Source of the DNA: Anaerolineae bacterium
Lineage (GTDB): Bacteria; Chloroflexota; Anaerolineae; 4572-78
Reading direction: 5' to 3'
DNA: 6,927 nucleotides
Assembly: GCA_027022125.1 (NCBI GenBank)
Contig: JALVZI010000126.1
Location: 2,666 to 9,592 of the forward strand
Below, one piece after another: positions 1 to 5,530 of the stretch (positions are counted from its first letter, which is position 1; the number at the start of each line of letters is the position of its first letter). Both the position numbers and the translations under genes were made by a program. The notes under the pieces are model-generated. The model was not told where the DNA came from. It searched no databases and worked only from the letters and a program-made list of their open reading frames with translations.

Positions 1-660
1 CGAATGTATCTGCGCTGGGCGGAAAGCCATCGCTATAAAACCGAGATTCTCAACCAGTTGGAAGGTGACGGCGCGGGACTGAAAAGCGTTACCGTGCTGA
101 TAAAAGGTAAATACGCCTACGGCTATCTGAAAGCCGAGCGCGGCGTTCACCGGCTGGTGCGCATTTCGCCGTTTGATGCCAACAACCGGCGGCACACCTC
201 TTTCGCACTGGTGGAAGTTGTGCCCGATATTAAAGGGGATATTGACATTCAAATCAACCCGGATGAGGTTGAAATGGACGTTTACCGCTCTTCCGGCGCG
301 GGTGGACAGCATATGCAGAAAAACTCCACCGCCGTGCGGCTGAAACATAAACCGACCGGCATTGTGGTAACGTGCGAAAATCAGCGTTCGCAGGTGCAGA
401 ATAAAGAAGCCGCGATGCGCATTTTAAAAGGAAAACTGTACGAACTGGAAGAGAAACGGCGGATGGAGGAGCAGGCGCGGCTGAAAGGCGAACACGTGGA
501 TGCCGGATTCGGCAATCAGATTCGGTCGTATGTGCTGCACCCATACAAAATGGTGAAAGACCATCGCACCAACCACGAAGTTGGCAACGCCGAAGCCGTG
601 CTCGACGGGCGGCTGGATGAGTTCATTCAGGCGTATCTGAAACAGAGTGTGGGAAGTTGA
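1..660 (+). CDS. prfB: Peptide chain release factor 2 (RF2), C-terminal part, 5' truncated by window
   Basis: Class I release factor that recognises UGA and UAA stop codons in the ribosomal A site and triggers peptidyl-tRNA hydrolysis in the cytoplasm. The reading frame is open from base 1 (first full codon Arg, then MYLRWAE, a conserved internal RF2 segment), so the real start lies upstream. About 219 codons are present, against a usual length near 365. Visible landmarks are the stop-codon-reading tripeptide SPF at bases 166-174, within a VHRLVRISPFD context, and the catalytic GGQ at bases 301-309, within SGAGGQHMQKN. The basic C-terminal stretch ending near EVGNAEAVLDGRLDEF is also typical of RF2. 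SPF rather than PxT separates it from RF1. The N-terminal region, where many prfB genes carry a programmed +1 frameshift, is outside the window. The stop is TGA at 658-660, which RF2 itself reads. No terminator is visible after it; heptamer repeats follow seven bases later. Confidence 0.97.
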   Translation, partial: RMYLRWAESHRYKTEILNQLEGDGAGLKSVTVLIKGKYAYGYLKAERGVHRLVRISPFDANNRRHTSFALVEVVPDIKGDIDIQINPDEVEMDVYRSSGAGGQHMQKNSTAVRLKHKPTGIVVTCENQRSQVQNKEAAMRILKGKLYELEEKRRMEEQARLKGEHVDAGFGNQIRSYVLHPYKMVKDHRTNHEVGNAEAVLDGRLDEFIQAYLKQSVGS

Positions 661-666
661 AGGTGG

Positions 667-722
667 TCATTCGTCCTTTGTCCTTTGTCATTCGCTATTC
701 GTAATTCGCTACTCGTAATTCG
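667..722. repeat. Heptanucleotide tandem repeat, 8 units (locus C)
   Basis: Eight consecutive 7-bp units run without a break: TCATTCG, TCCTTTG twice, TCATTCG, CTATTCG, TAATTCG, CTACTCG, TAATTCG. They fill nearly all the space between prfB and the next gene, ending four bases before its ribosome binding site (GGGAG, 726-730). The pattern resembles the short tandemly repeated repetitive (STRR) heptamers known from filamentous cyanobacteria and similar repeats in other GC-rich bacteria. The same 15-mer, in the opposite orientation, occurs at 2167-2181 and 2863-2877. Confidence 0.85.
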
Positions 723-737
723 TCTGGGAGTTTATCT

Positions 738-2180
738 GTGAAGAAATACCTGCCACAATCTACCGGCGTGCTCTGGTGGGGCGTGGCGCTTTTTTTCCTG
801 CTGGCGGTATTTTTGCTGCTGCCCGTCCAGCCGAACGATTATTGGTGGTATCTGCGAGTCGGCGGCGATATTCTGCGCGACGGGCGCATTCCCACCGCCG
901 ACAGTTACTCGTTCACTCGCGCCGGGCAGCCGTTTGTGTACCATTCGTGGCTGTCGGCGGTGATTTTTGCGCTGCTGTACCGGCTCGGCGGGGTATCGCT
1001 CACGGTGGCGGTGCGCGCGCTGATTCTGGCGGGCACGTTCACTATCGTGTGGAATACGGCTCGGCGCGTGGGGGCGGGCAGCCGGTTGGCGGCGGGCATC
1101 GCCTTTTTGGCGGCGATGGTCGGCAGCAATAATTGGGCGATGCGCCCGCAGATTTTCGCCTATCCGCTATTTGCGCTGATGCTGTGGGAATTGTGGCGCT
1201 GGCGGCGCGGCGAAAAATCGCGCTGGTGGATTTTCGCCGCGCTGATGCTGCTGTGGGTGAACCTGCACGGCTCGTTTGCGCTGGGATTTCTGCTGGTCGG
1301 CGCGGCGCTGGTCGGCGGGGGGGGCAGTCACCGCGAAATGGCGGTTGCGCTGGCAGGAATGACTGCTGCCAGCCTGCTCAATCCGCGCGGATGGCGGGCG
1401 TGGCAGTATGTGTGGTCGCTGCTCACCGACCCCGCCAGCCAGCATTTCGGCGCGGAATGGCGACCGCCGACCCTGCACACGTGGCAGGGCGCGCTCTTTT
1501 TCGGTGTGCTGGCGGCATTGCTGCTGCTCATCGGTTGGAATTTTCGCACGAAACGCGCCAATCTGTCGGGGGCGGAATGGCTGTGGCTGGCGGGATTTTC
1601 CATTATGGCGATAACCGCCGTGCGTTACGGCATTTGGTTCGCTATGGTTGCCGCGCCCATCGCGGCGAAACAAATTTCCGCGCGATTGCCCCGCCGTGAG
1701 CGCGAAAATCGGGGCATTCCCGAACTGAATGTCGCATTTTTGGCGATGTTTGTCGCCCTGCCGCTGGCGCTGCTGCCCGGCGTGCGCGAAAAATGGTGGG
1801 CGGACGCGCCGCCCGTGCTGTCGGCGGATACGCCCGTCGCGGCGGTTGAATGGCTTGCGGCGCATCCCGACCTGCCCGACGGGCTGTGGAGCGATTTGGC
1901 GTTTTCCAGTTATCTCATTTTCGCGCTGCCGCAGCGTCCGGTGTGGATTGACACCCGTTTCGAGTTGTATCCGCCGTCGCAGTGGGAGACATACCGTGCT
2001 GTTGCCGCTGCCGCGCCCGATTGGGAAGCGCGGCTCGATGCGGCGGAGGTGTCGCTGCTGCTACTGAATCCCGCCGCCACCCCGGAACTGGTTTCGGCGG
2101 TGTCGGATTCATCGGCTTGGCAGCAGGTTTATGGGGATGATACGGCGCAAATCTATGTGAGAGTTTCGAATAGCGAATGA
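738..2180 (+). CDS. Polytopic membrane protein, GT-C glycosyltransferase-like, function unknown
   Basis: A 480-residue protein starting at GTG 738, with GGGAG at 726-730 seven bases upstream. It has many hydrophobic segments, roughly at residues 11-30, 68-82, 92-106, 117-130, 138-152, 163-192, 201-214, 250-268, 281-310 and 330-350, followed by a soluble tail of about 130 residues. After the first helix comes an acidic, Trp-rich loop (PNDYWWYLR, 32-40), then an amphipathic stretch with IPTADSYSF and a YHSWL motif (68-72). Later landmarks are RPQ (136-138), NLHG (175-178), NPRG (215-218) and RY (296-297). The tail contains a YLIF...VWIDTRFELYP pattern. This arrangement fits an uncharacterised family that I associate with GT-C-type transferases, which use polyprenyl-linked sugars on the outer membrane face. 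No substrate can be named, and catalytic activity is inferred only from topology and the acidic first loop. It overlaps no neighbour. Its last codons and stop lie inside a heptamer repeat. A run of eight G (1317-1324) encodes part of GGGG. Confidence 0.8.
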   Translation: MKKYLPQSTGVLWWGVALFFLLAVFLLLPVQPNDYWWYLRVGGDILRDGRIPTADSYSFTRAGQPFVYHSWLSAVIFALLYRLGGVSLTVAVRALILAGTFTIVWNTARRVGAGSRLAAGIAFLAAMVGSNNWAMRPQIFAYPLFALMLWELWRWRRGEKSRWWIFAALMLLWVNLHGSFALGFLLVGAALVGGGGSHREMAVALAGMTAASLLNPRGWRAWQYVWSLLTDPASQHFGAEWRPPTLHTWQGALFFGVLAALLLLIGWNFRTKRANLSGAEWLWLAGFSIMAITAVRYGIWFAMVAAPIAAKQISARLPRRERENRGIPELNVAFLAMFVALPLALLPGVREKWWADAPPVLSADTPVAAVEWLAAHPDLPDGLWSDLAFSSYLIFALPQRPVWIDTRFELYPPSQWETYRAVAAAAPDWEARLDAAEVSLLLLNPAATPELVSAVSDSSAWQQVYGDDTAQIYVRVSNSE

Positions 2181-2194
2181 CCAATGACCAATGA
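2167..2194. repeat. Heptanucleotide tandem repeat, 4 units, supplying a stop codon (locus A)
   Basis: Units are CGAATAG, CGAATGA, CCAATGA, CCAATGA. The array begins inside the membrane protein gene and encodes its last residues (NSE). The TGA stop at 2178-2180 is the end of the second unit. The rest fills the 17-bp gap before the stop of the convergent regulator gene at 2198. No hairpin with a T-run is visible in this convergent junction. Confidence 0.82.
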
Positions 2195-2197
2195 CAA

Positions 2198-2857
2198 TCA
2201 CCCCGTAACATCCGTGACCAAAATATAGCGGGCGGTATCGAGCGGCAGCACAAATTGGGTGTCATCCGTGCGGATGGTGATGTTGCCGTCGGGGGGGGAG
2301 ATTGCCAGCACGGCGATGCCGGTTTTCGGGTAGAGATTCATTTCGCCCAGTTGGCGCAACAGCGCCGGGTCGTGGTCGCTCACCTCAGCGATGGTGGCAG
2401 ATTGTCCGGCGTGCAGGTCGGTGAGCGGGGTACGTTCCAATTCGCCGATTTCGCCCTGCCGGGTGGGGATGGGCGCGCCGTGCGGGTCGGTGGTGGGGTA
2501 GCCGAGCGCGGCATCCATCCGGTCTTCGATGTCTTCCGAAATGACGTGTTCCCACTTTTCCGCTTCATCGTGAACTTTATCCCACGGCACGCCGAGCGCT
2601 TCGGCAAGATAGAGTTCAATCAGCCGGTGATGGCGCACCACTTCCAGCGCGATTTTCTCTCCGGTGGGGGTGAGGGTTACGCCCTGATAGCGGGCATAAT
2701 CCACCAAACGCATTTCCGCCAGTTTTTTGAGCATCCCCGTGACAGAAGCGGGCGCAATGCTCAAATGGTCGGCGAGCATGGTGGTTGATACCGTTTTATG
2801 GTGGGCTTGCAGTTCGTATATGGTTTTCAGATAATCTTCAACGGCTTGAGTGTACAT
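2198..2857 (-). CDS. DtxR/MntR-family metal-dependent transcriptional repressor with FeoA-like domain
   Basis: Cytoplasmic repressor of metal uptake genes, active when loaded with Mn2+ or Fe2+. The chosen start (ATG at 2857) gives 219 residues beginning MYTQAVEDYLKTIYEL, the usual family N-terminus. A winged helix-turn-helix spans about 1-65 (recognition helix near IAPASVTGMLKKL), a dimerisation and metal-binding domain about 66-140, and an SH3/FeoA-like domain about 145-217. By family alignment the metal ligands are D8, H77, E81, H96, E100, E103 and H104. In DtxR the positions of D8 and E100 are Met10 and Cys102; Asp and Glu there are the manganese-type (MntR-like) arrangement, so I expect Mn2+ preference. 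An in-frame ATG at 2902 would add 15 residues (MEIRPFAIRHSLFEI) encoded by heptamer repeats, which looks non-native. However, ATG 2857 has no Shine-Dalgarno sequence, and the predicted transcript starts next to 2902, so a leaderless longer form is possible. An eight-base G run lies at 2291-2298 on the plus strand (SPPD codons). No target gene is in the window. Confidence 0.93.
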   Translation of the reverse strand: MYTQAVEDYLKTIYELQAHHKTVSTTMLADHLSIAPASVTGMLKKLAEMRLVDYARYQGVTLTPTGEKIALEVVRHHRLIELYLAEALGVPWDKVHDEAEKWEHVISEDIEDRMDAALGYPTTDPHGAPIPTRQGEIGELERTPLTDLHAGQSATIAEVSDHDPALLRQLGEMNLYPKTGIAVLAISPPDGNITIRTDDTQFVLPLDTARYILVTDVTG

Positions 2858-2862
2858 AATTT

Positions 2863-2890
2863 CGAATAGCGAATGACGAATAGCGAATGG
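2863..2890. repeat. Heptanucleotide tandem repeat, 4 units, in regulator leader (locus B)
   Basis: Units are CGAATAG, CGAATGA, CGAATAG, CGAATGG. Together with the adjoining T it shares the 18-mer TTTCGAATAGCGAATGAC (2860-2877) exactly with 2164-2181. The array fills the interval between the predicted transcription start and ATG 2857 of the DtxR-family gene, so it forms either its 5' leader or a short N-terminal extension. Confidence 0.83.
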
Positions 2891-2910
2891 GCGAATTTCC
2901 ATCCCGTTCC

Positions 2911-2939
2911 ATTTTACGCTGAAAACGATTGCGCGTCAA
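2911..2939 (-). promoter_or_regulatory. Sigma-70-type promoter of the DtxR-family gene
   Basis: Read on the minus strand: -35 TTGACG (2934-2939), 17-bp spacer, -10 TAAAAT (2911-2916). Box quality and spacing are both near optimal. The predicted start of transcription, about seven bases on, falls around 2902-2905, at the in-frame ATG at 2902. The mRNA is therefore either leaderless or has a leader of about 45 nt made of heptamers. Confidence 0.65.
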
Positions 2940-2942
2940 TCG
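2926..2942. promoter_or_regulatory. Candidate operator: 6-5-6 palindrome over the -35 box
   Basis: CGATTG-CGCGT-CAATCG is a perfect 6-bp inverted repeat with a 5-bp centre. It covers the whole -35 element of the DtxR-family promoter. Position and symmetry suit a repressor dimer, and autoregulation is common among metalloregulators. It does not clearly match a DtxR or MntR consensus I know, so the bound protein is an inference. Confidence 0.4.
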
Positions 2943-2977
2943 AGTAAAAAAGTAACTGTACAGGGCACACCGGTATT

Positions 2978-3032
2978 CTGCCGATTTCACCCTTCGATAC
3001 GCCCTGCGGGCTACTCAGGATGAAACCGGCAG
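2978..3032 (+). repeat. Palindromic (REP-like) element, copy 1, direct orientation
   Basis: Outer arms CTGCCGATTTC (2978-2988) and GAAACCGGCAG (3022-3032) pair at 10 of 11 positions. Inside are the conserved boxes CCTTCGATAC (2991-3000) and TACTCAGGAT (3012-3021). Between the boxes is a small hairpin, GCCC-TGC-GGGC (3001-3011). The two boxes are the exact reverse complements of those in copies 2 and 3. Confidence 0.75.
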
Positions 3033-3093
3033 GGAAAAACGCATCCTGAGTAGCGGTTCGCCCCGCGAACCGCGTATCGAAGGGCGTTTTCCC
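3032..3093 (-). repeat. Palindromic (REP-like) element, copy 2, inverted orientation
   Basis: Outer stem: GGG and AAAACGC, separated by one unpaired A (3032-3042), pair with GCGTTTT and CCC (3084-3093). The boxes are ATCCTGAGTA (3043-3052) and GTATCGAAGG (3074-3083). The apical stem GCGGTTCGC/GCGAACCGC (3053-3061 with 3065-3073) carries a CCC loop. It lies head-to-head with copy 1, so the pair can also fold into one long cruciform. It sits between the rpmG terminator and the regulator promoter. Confidence 0.8.
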
Positions 3094-3111
3094 CATCTCC
3101 CTGTATAGTTC

Positions 3112-3147
3112 AAAAAAAAAGCAGGTGCTTTTAAAAAGCCCTGCTTT
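3112..3147 (-). terminator. Intrinsic terminator of rpmG
   Basis: On the minus strand an 8-bp stem AAAGCAGG/CCTGCTTT (3140-3147 with 3118-3125) encloses an inner GCTTT/AAAGC stem, and is followed by a run of T (the A-run 3112-3120 on the plus strand). It lies 18 bases past the rpmG stop. It should separate rpmG transcription from the DtxR-family gene further downstream on the same strand. Confidence 0.85.
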
Positions 3148-3165
3148 CAAAACGCTCGTCGCGGT

Positions 3166-3330
3166 TTATTTTGCTTCTCTGTACAGTACGTGCTTGCGAG
3201 CGATGGGGTCGTATTTTTTCAGCTCGAGCCGTTGCGGGTCATTCCGCCGGTTTTTTTCAGTCCAGTACATATGAGCAGTTTCGGTGCTGCGCATTTTCAC
3301 CAAAATGCGGACGCCTTTTTTCTTCGCCAT
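3166..3330 (-). CDS. rpmG: Ribosomal protein L33 (bL33), zinc-free type
   Basis: A 54-residue basic protein of the large ribosomal subunit, located near the E site. It starts MAKKKGVRILVKMRSTETAH and contains YWTEKNRRNDPQRLELKKYD, then PIARKHVLYREAK. These are the L33 family landmarks (T-x-KN+R, RLELKK-Y/F, RKH-x-x-Y+E). The start ATG (3328-3330) has a strong Shine-Dalgarno sequence (AAGGAG, eight bases upstream), and the length is normal. There are no cysteines at all, so this is the C-minus form that does not bind zinc; the C-plus form carries paired CxxC motifs. It stands alone, has its own promoter and terminator, and is divergent from the sensor kinase gene. Confidence 0.96.
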   Translation of the reverse strand: MAKKKGVRILVKMRSTETAHMYWTEKNRRNDPQRLELKKYDPIARKHVLYREAK

Positions 3331-3365
3331 TATCCGGTCTCCTTCAACAATTCACGCATCAAACG

Positions 3366-3395
3366 TTGATTTTCCATACAAAGTCAGAGTATAAT
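3366..3395 (+). promoter_or_regulatory. Promoter of the sensor kinase gene
   Basis: -35 TTGATT (3366-3371), 18-bp spacer, consensus -10 TATAAT (3390-3395). Transcription would start near 3402 and give a leader of about 40 nt with GGAGAG (3434-3439) before ATG 3444. Its -10 overlaps the -10 of the opposing rpmG promoter. Confidence 0.65.
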
Positions 3396-3416
3396 CAAGG
3401 TGATGGTTTTGAGCAA
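3388..3416 (-). promoter_or_regulatory. Promoter of rpmG, overlapping the kinase promoter
   Basis: On the minus strand: -35 TTGCTC (3411-3416), 17-bp spacer, -10 TATACT (3388-3393). The start would be near 3381, giving a leader of about 50 nt. The -10 shares four base pairs with the plus-strand TATAAT, so polymerase should not be able to occupy both promoters at once. Confidence 0.55.
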
Positions 3417-3443
3417 ATTTAACCCGTTTAAGCGGAGAGCATA

Positions 3444-5480
3444 ATGCAGGTGAAAAAAATCGTTTTCGGATTGGCGTTGCTGCTGGCGGTGTGGGTTTTC
3501 CCCGCGACAGCATTCGCTCAGGGTCCGGTTCGCGTGGGGGTGTACAATAATAAACCACTGTCGTTTGTGGATGAGACCGGTACGCCGCAGGGCATCTATA
3601 TTGATGTTTTGCGGGATGTGGCGCGCGCGAGAAATTGGGACATCGAATTTATCCGGTGTGAGTGGTCGGGGTGTTTGGCGAAACTGGAGGCGGGCGATAT
3701 TGATATTTTGGGACCGGTTGCCTATTCTGATGAGCGGGCGCAGAAATACGATTTTACGAACGATCCGCTGCTGGTAAATTGGGGGCAGATATATGTGCCC
3801 CCCGGTTCGAGTGTCGAATCGTTTTTGGATTTGCGCGACAAAAAAATAGCCGTGTTGGAAAACGATATTCACTTTCAGCGGTTGCGCGATTTGCTGCGCC
3901 GATTCTCGATTTCGGTTGAGTATGTGGAAGTGGCTGATTATGATACGGTGATGGCGCTGATAGCACAAGAGCAGGTGGATGCGGGGTTGGTTAATCGCAT
4001 TTACGGTATTCAGCACGAAGGATTGTATAACGTACAAAAATCGCCGATTGTGCTCAACCCCATCGAAATTCGATTTGCCGCTCCGAAGGGTCAAAATGCG
4101 GAACTGCTGGCGGATATTGACAGTCGGCTCGGCGAAATGAAAAACGACCCCGATTCGGTCTATTACCGCTCGCTCGACCGTTGGCTTGCCGGAACGGGCA
4201 CATCAAAACTGCCGCAATGGCTTTTGTGGATGATGAGTGCTGCATTGGTGGGCGCGGTTTTGCTGTTGGTGCTGACCATCGTTTTGCGCCGGGAAGTAGC
4301 GCTGCGCACCCGCGCGCTGCGGCAAGAGGTGGAGGAACACAAACGCACCACTGCCGCGCTCGCTGCCAGCGAAGCCCGCTATCGCAATCTGGTGGAAAAC
4401 TCTCCCGTGCCGATTTTTGTGCATCGTGACGGGAAATTTGTGTATCTCAATCCGGCGGCGGTAAAAATGCACGGGGTGGCATCGGCGGATGAAATGCTCG
4501 GCAAGCCGCTGGCAAGTTTTTTGCCGCCGGCGTATGTGCCGCAATTGAAAGAACGTCTCGCTGAAGCCGCATCGGGGGCGCAGCACGTGCGGGTGTCCGA
4601 AACGAAAATTCAACGCCCGGACGGTTCGGTGGTAGATGTGATTATCTCGGCGATGCCGGTGGAATTCGCCGGAGAAACCGCACAGTTGGTCATTGCGCAG
4701 GATATTACCGACCGCAAGCAAACAGAGGCGCAGTTGCAAGCGTATGCCGTCGAACTGGAACGCAGCAATCGGGAATTACAAGATTTCGCCTATGTCGCAT
4801 CGCACGATTTACAGGAGCCGCTGCGGAAAATTCAGATATTTGGCGAACGTTTGCGGGCGAAATACTATGATACACTGGATGAGACGGCACAGGATTATTT
4901 GCGGCGGATGGATGATGCCGCTGACCGAATGAAAAAACTCATTCAGGATTTGCTGGAATTTTCGCGGGTGACGACCCACGCCCAGCCTTTCGCGCCGATT
5001 GACCTGAATGAGGTGGTGGCGGGCGTGCTGCAAGATTTGGAAGCCCGCATCGCCGAAACCGATGCGAAAATCAGCGTCGGCAATCTGCCCACTATCGAAG
5101 CCGAACCGACCCAGATGCGGCAGTTGTTCCAGAATCTCATCAGCAACGCCATCAAATTTCATCGAACCGGTGTACCGCCGGAAGTTACCATCACCGCGCG
5201 CTGCGAGTTTCGCCCGGACGAGCAGCGCGAAATGTGCCGCATTATGGTCGCCGATAACGGTATCGGGTTCGACACAAAATATCTCGACCGCGTTTTTTCC
5301 GTGTTCCAGCGGTTGCACAACCGCAGCGAATATCCGGGCACGGGAGTGGGGCTGGCGCTGTGCCGGAAAATCGTTCTGCGCCATCAGGGAACCATCACTG
5401 CCGAAAGCGTGCCGGGCGAAGGGACAACTTTTATTGTGATGCTACCCATGCATCAGCACCCGCCCATTTCAGAGGCGTAA
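3444..5480 (+). CDS. Membrane sensor histidine kinase: SBP_bac_3 - TM - PAS - HisKA - HATPase
   Basis: A 678-residue two-component sensor that would bind a small ligand outside the membrane and phosphorylate a response regulator inside. A signal peptide or first helix covers about 1-25 (cleavage plausible after AFA). A type-3 solute-binding (Venus flytrap) domain covers about 27-250, with YSDER at 94-98 and a Cys72/Cys77 pair that could form a disulphide. R98 is where amino-acid-binding relatives hold the ligand carboxylate, but the later 'VDA' loop has Asn184 where many have Asp, so the ligand is not predictable. One transmembrane helix lies at about 258-281, a signalling coiled coil at 283-312, a PAS domain at 310-425 and a second coiled coil at 425-447. 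The kinase core has the H-box SHDLQEPLR (phospho-acceptor H454), N-box NLISNAIKF (N568), G1 DNGIGFD (604-610), F-box VFQRLHN and G2 GTGVGL (632-637). All catalytic motifs look intact. There is no receiver domain and no response regulator gene in the window. It has its own promoter. Confidence 0.95.
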   Translation: MQVKKIVFGLALLLAVWVFPATAFAQGPVRVGVYNNKPLSFVDETGTPQGIYIDVLRDVARARNWDIEFIRCEWSGCLAKLEAGDIDILGPVAYSDERAQKYDFTNDPLLVNWGQIYVPPGSSVESFLDLRDKKIAVLENDIHFQRLRDLLRRFSISVEYVEVADYDTVMALIAQEQVDAGLVNRIYGIQHEGLYNVQKSPIVLNPIEIRFAAPKGQNAELLADIDSRLGEMKNDPDSVYYRSLDRWLAGTGTSKLPQWLLWMMSAALVGAVLLLVLTIVLRREVALRTRALRQEVEEHKRTTAALAASEARYRNLVENSPVPIFVHRDGKFVYLNPAAVKMHGVASADEMLGKPLASFLPPAYVPQLKERLAEAASGAQHVRVSETKIQRPDGSVVDVIISAMPVEFAGETAQLVIAQDITDRKQTEAQLQAYAVELERSNRELQDFAYVASHDLQEPLRKIQIFGERLRAKYYDTLDETAQDYLRRMDDAADRMKKLIQDLLEFSRVTTHAQPFAPIDLNEVVAGVLQDLEARIAETDAKISVGNLPTIEAEPTQMRQLFQNLISNAIKFHRTGVPPEVTITARCEFRPDEQREMCRIMVADNGIGFDTKYLDRVFSVFQRLHNRSEYPGTGVGLALCRKIVLRHQGTITAESVPGEGTTFIVMLPMHQHPPISEA

Positions 5481-5502
5481 TCGTGCCAAAAATTACAAGT
5501 TG

Positions 5503-5511
5503 TGGTACACT
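5503..5511 (+). promoter_or_regulatory. Possible extended -10 promoter before the lipoprotein gene
   Basis: TGG-TACACT has the extended -10 form (TGn then a hexamer) at 5503-5511, about 30 bases upstream of ATG 5542. No good -35 is present upstream. The gene may instead be read through from the kinase gene, since no terminator is visible in the 61-base gap. Confidence 0.3.
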
Positions 5512-5530
5512 TTCGCCGGTATTTACCGCC

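Larger units (their letters stand above)
2954..3110. repeat. Imperfect 12-bp inverted repeats flanking a palindromic-repeat pair
   Basis: AACTGTACAGGG (2954-2965) and CCCTGTATAGTT (3099-3110) are inverted repeats matching at 11 of 12 positions. They enclose exactly the two palindromic elements. They could be the ends of a small non-autonomous element of about 157 bp. No convincing target duplication is seen; both sides only have A-runs. No such ends flank the other palindromic copies at 6844-6927, as far as that locus is visible. Confidence 0.35.

Noticed and set aside
667..722. CRISPR array
   Set aside because: The units are 7 bp with no spacers of 25-40 bp, and there are no cas genes in the window.
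1167..1865. 232-codon minus-strand open frame inside the membrane protein gene
   Set aside because: Its translation is rich in Arg, Gln and His without any fold pattern, as expected opposite GC-rich membrane protein codons.
2255..2788. 177-codon plus-strand open frame opposite the DtxR-family gene
   Set aside because: The minus strand has full DtxR domains with metal ligands; the plus frame is glycine- and valine-rich shadow sequence.
2857..2902. Taking ATG 2902 as the definite start of the DtxR-family protein
   Set aside because: The extra 15 residues are entirely heptamer-repeat sequence and do not belong to the family N-terminus. It is kept as an open alternative because of the promoter position.
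2914..3150. 78-codon minus-strand open frame across the palindromic repeats and terminator
   Set aside because: It covers the rpmG terminator, both palindromes and the regulator promoter, has no ribosome site and no family resemblance.
3179..3188. CTGTACAGT inside rpmG as another end of the 12-bp inverted repeat
   Set aside because: It matches only the TGTACAG core and is ordinary coding sequence (Leu-Tyr-Arg codons on the minus strand).
3384..4094. 236-codon minus-strand open frame across the kinase promoter and its sensor domain
   Set aside because: It lies opposite a well-supported solute-binding domain and runs across two promoters; no family features.
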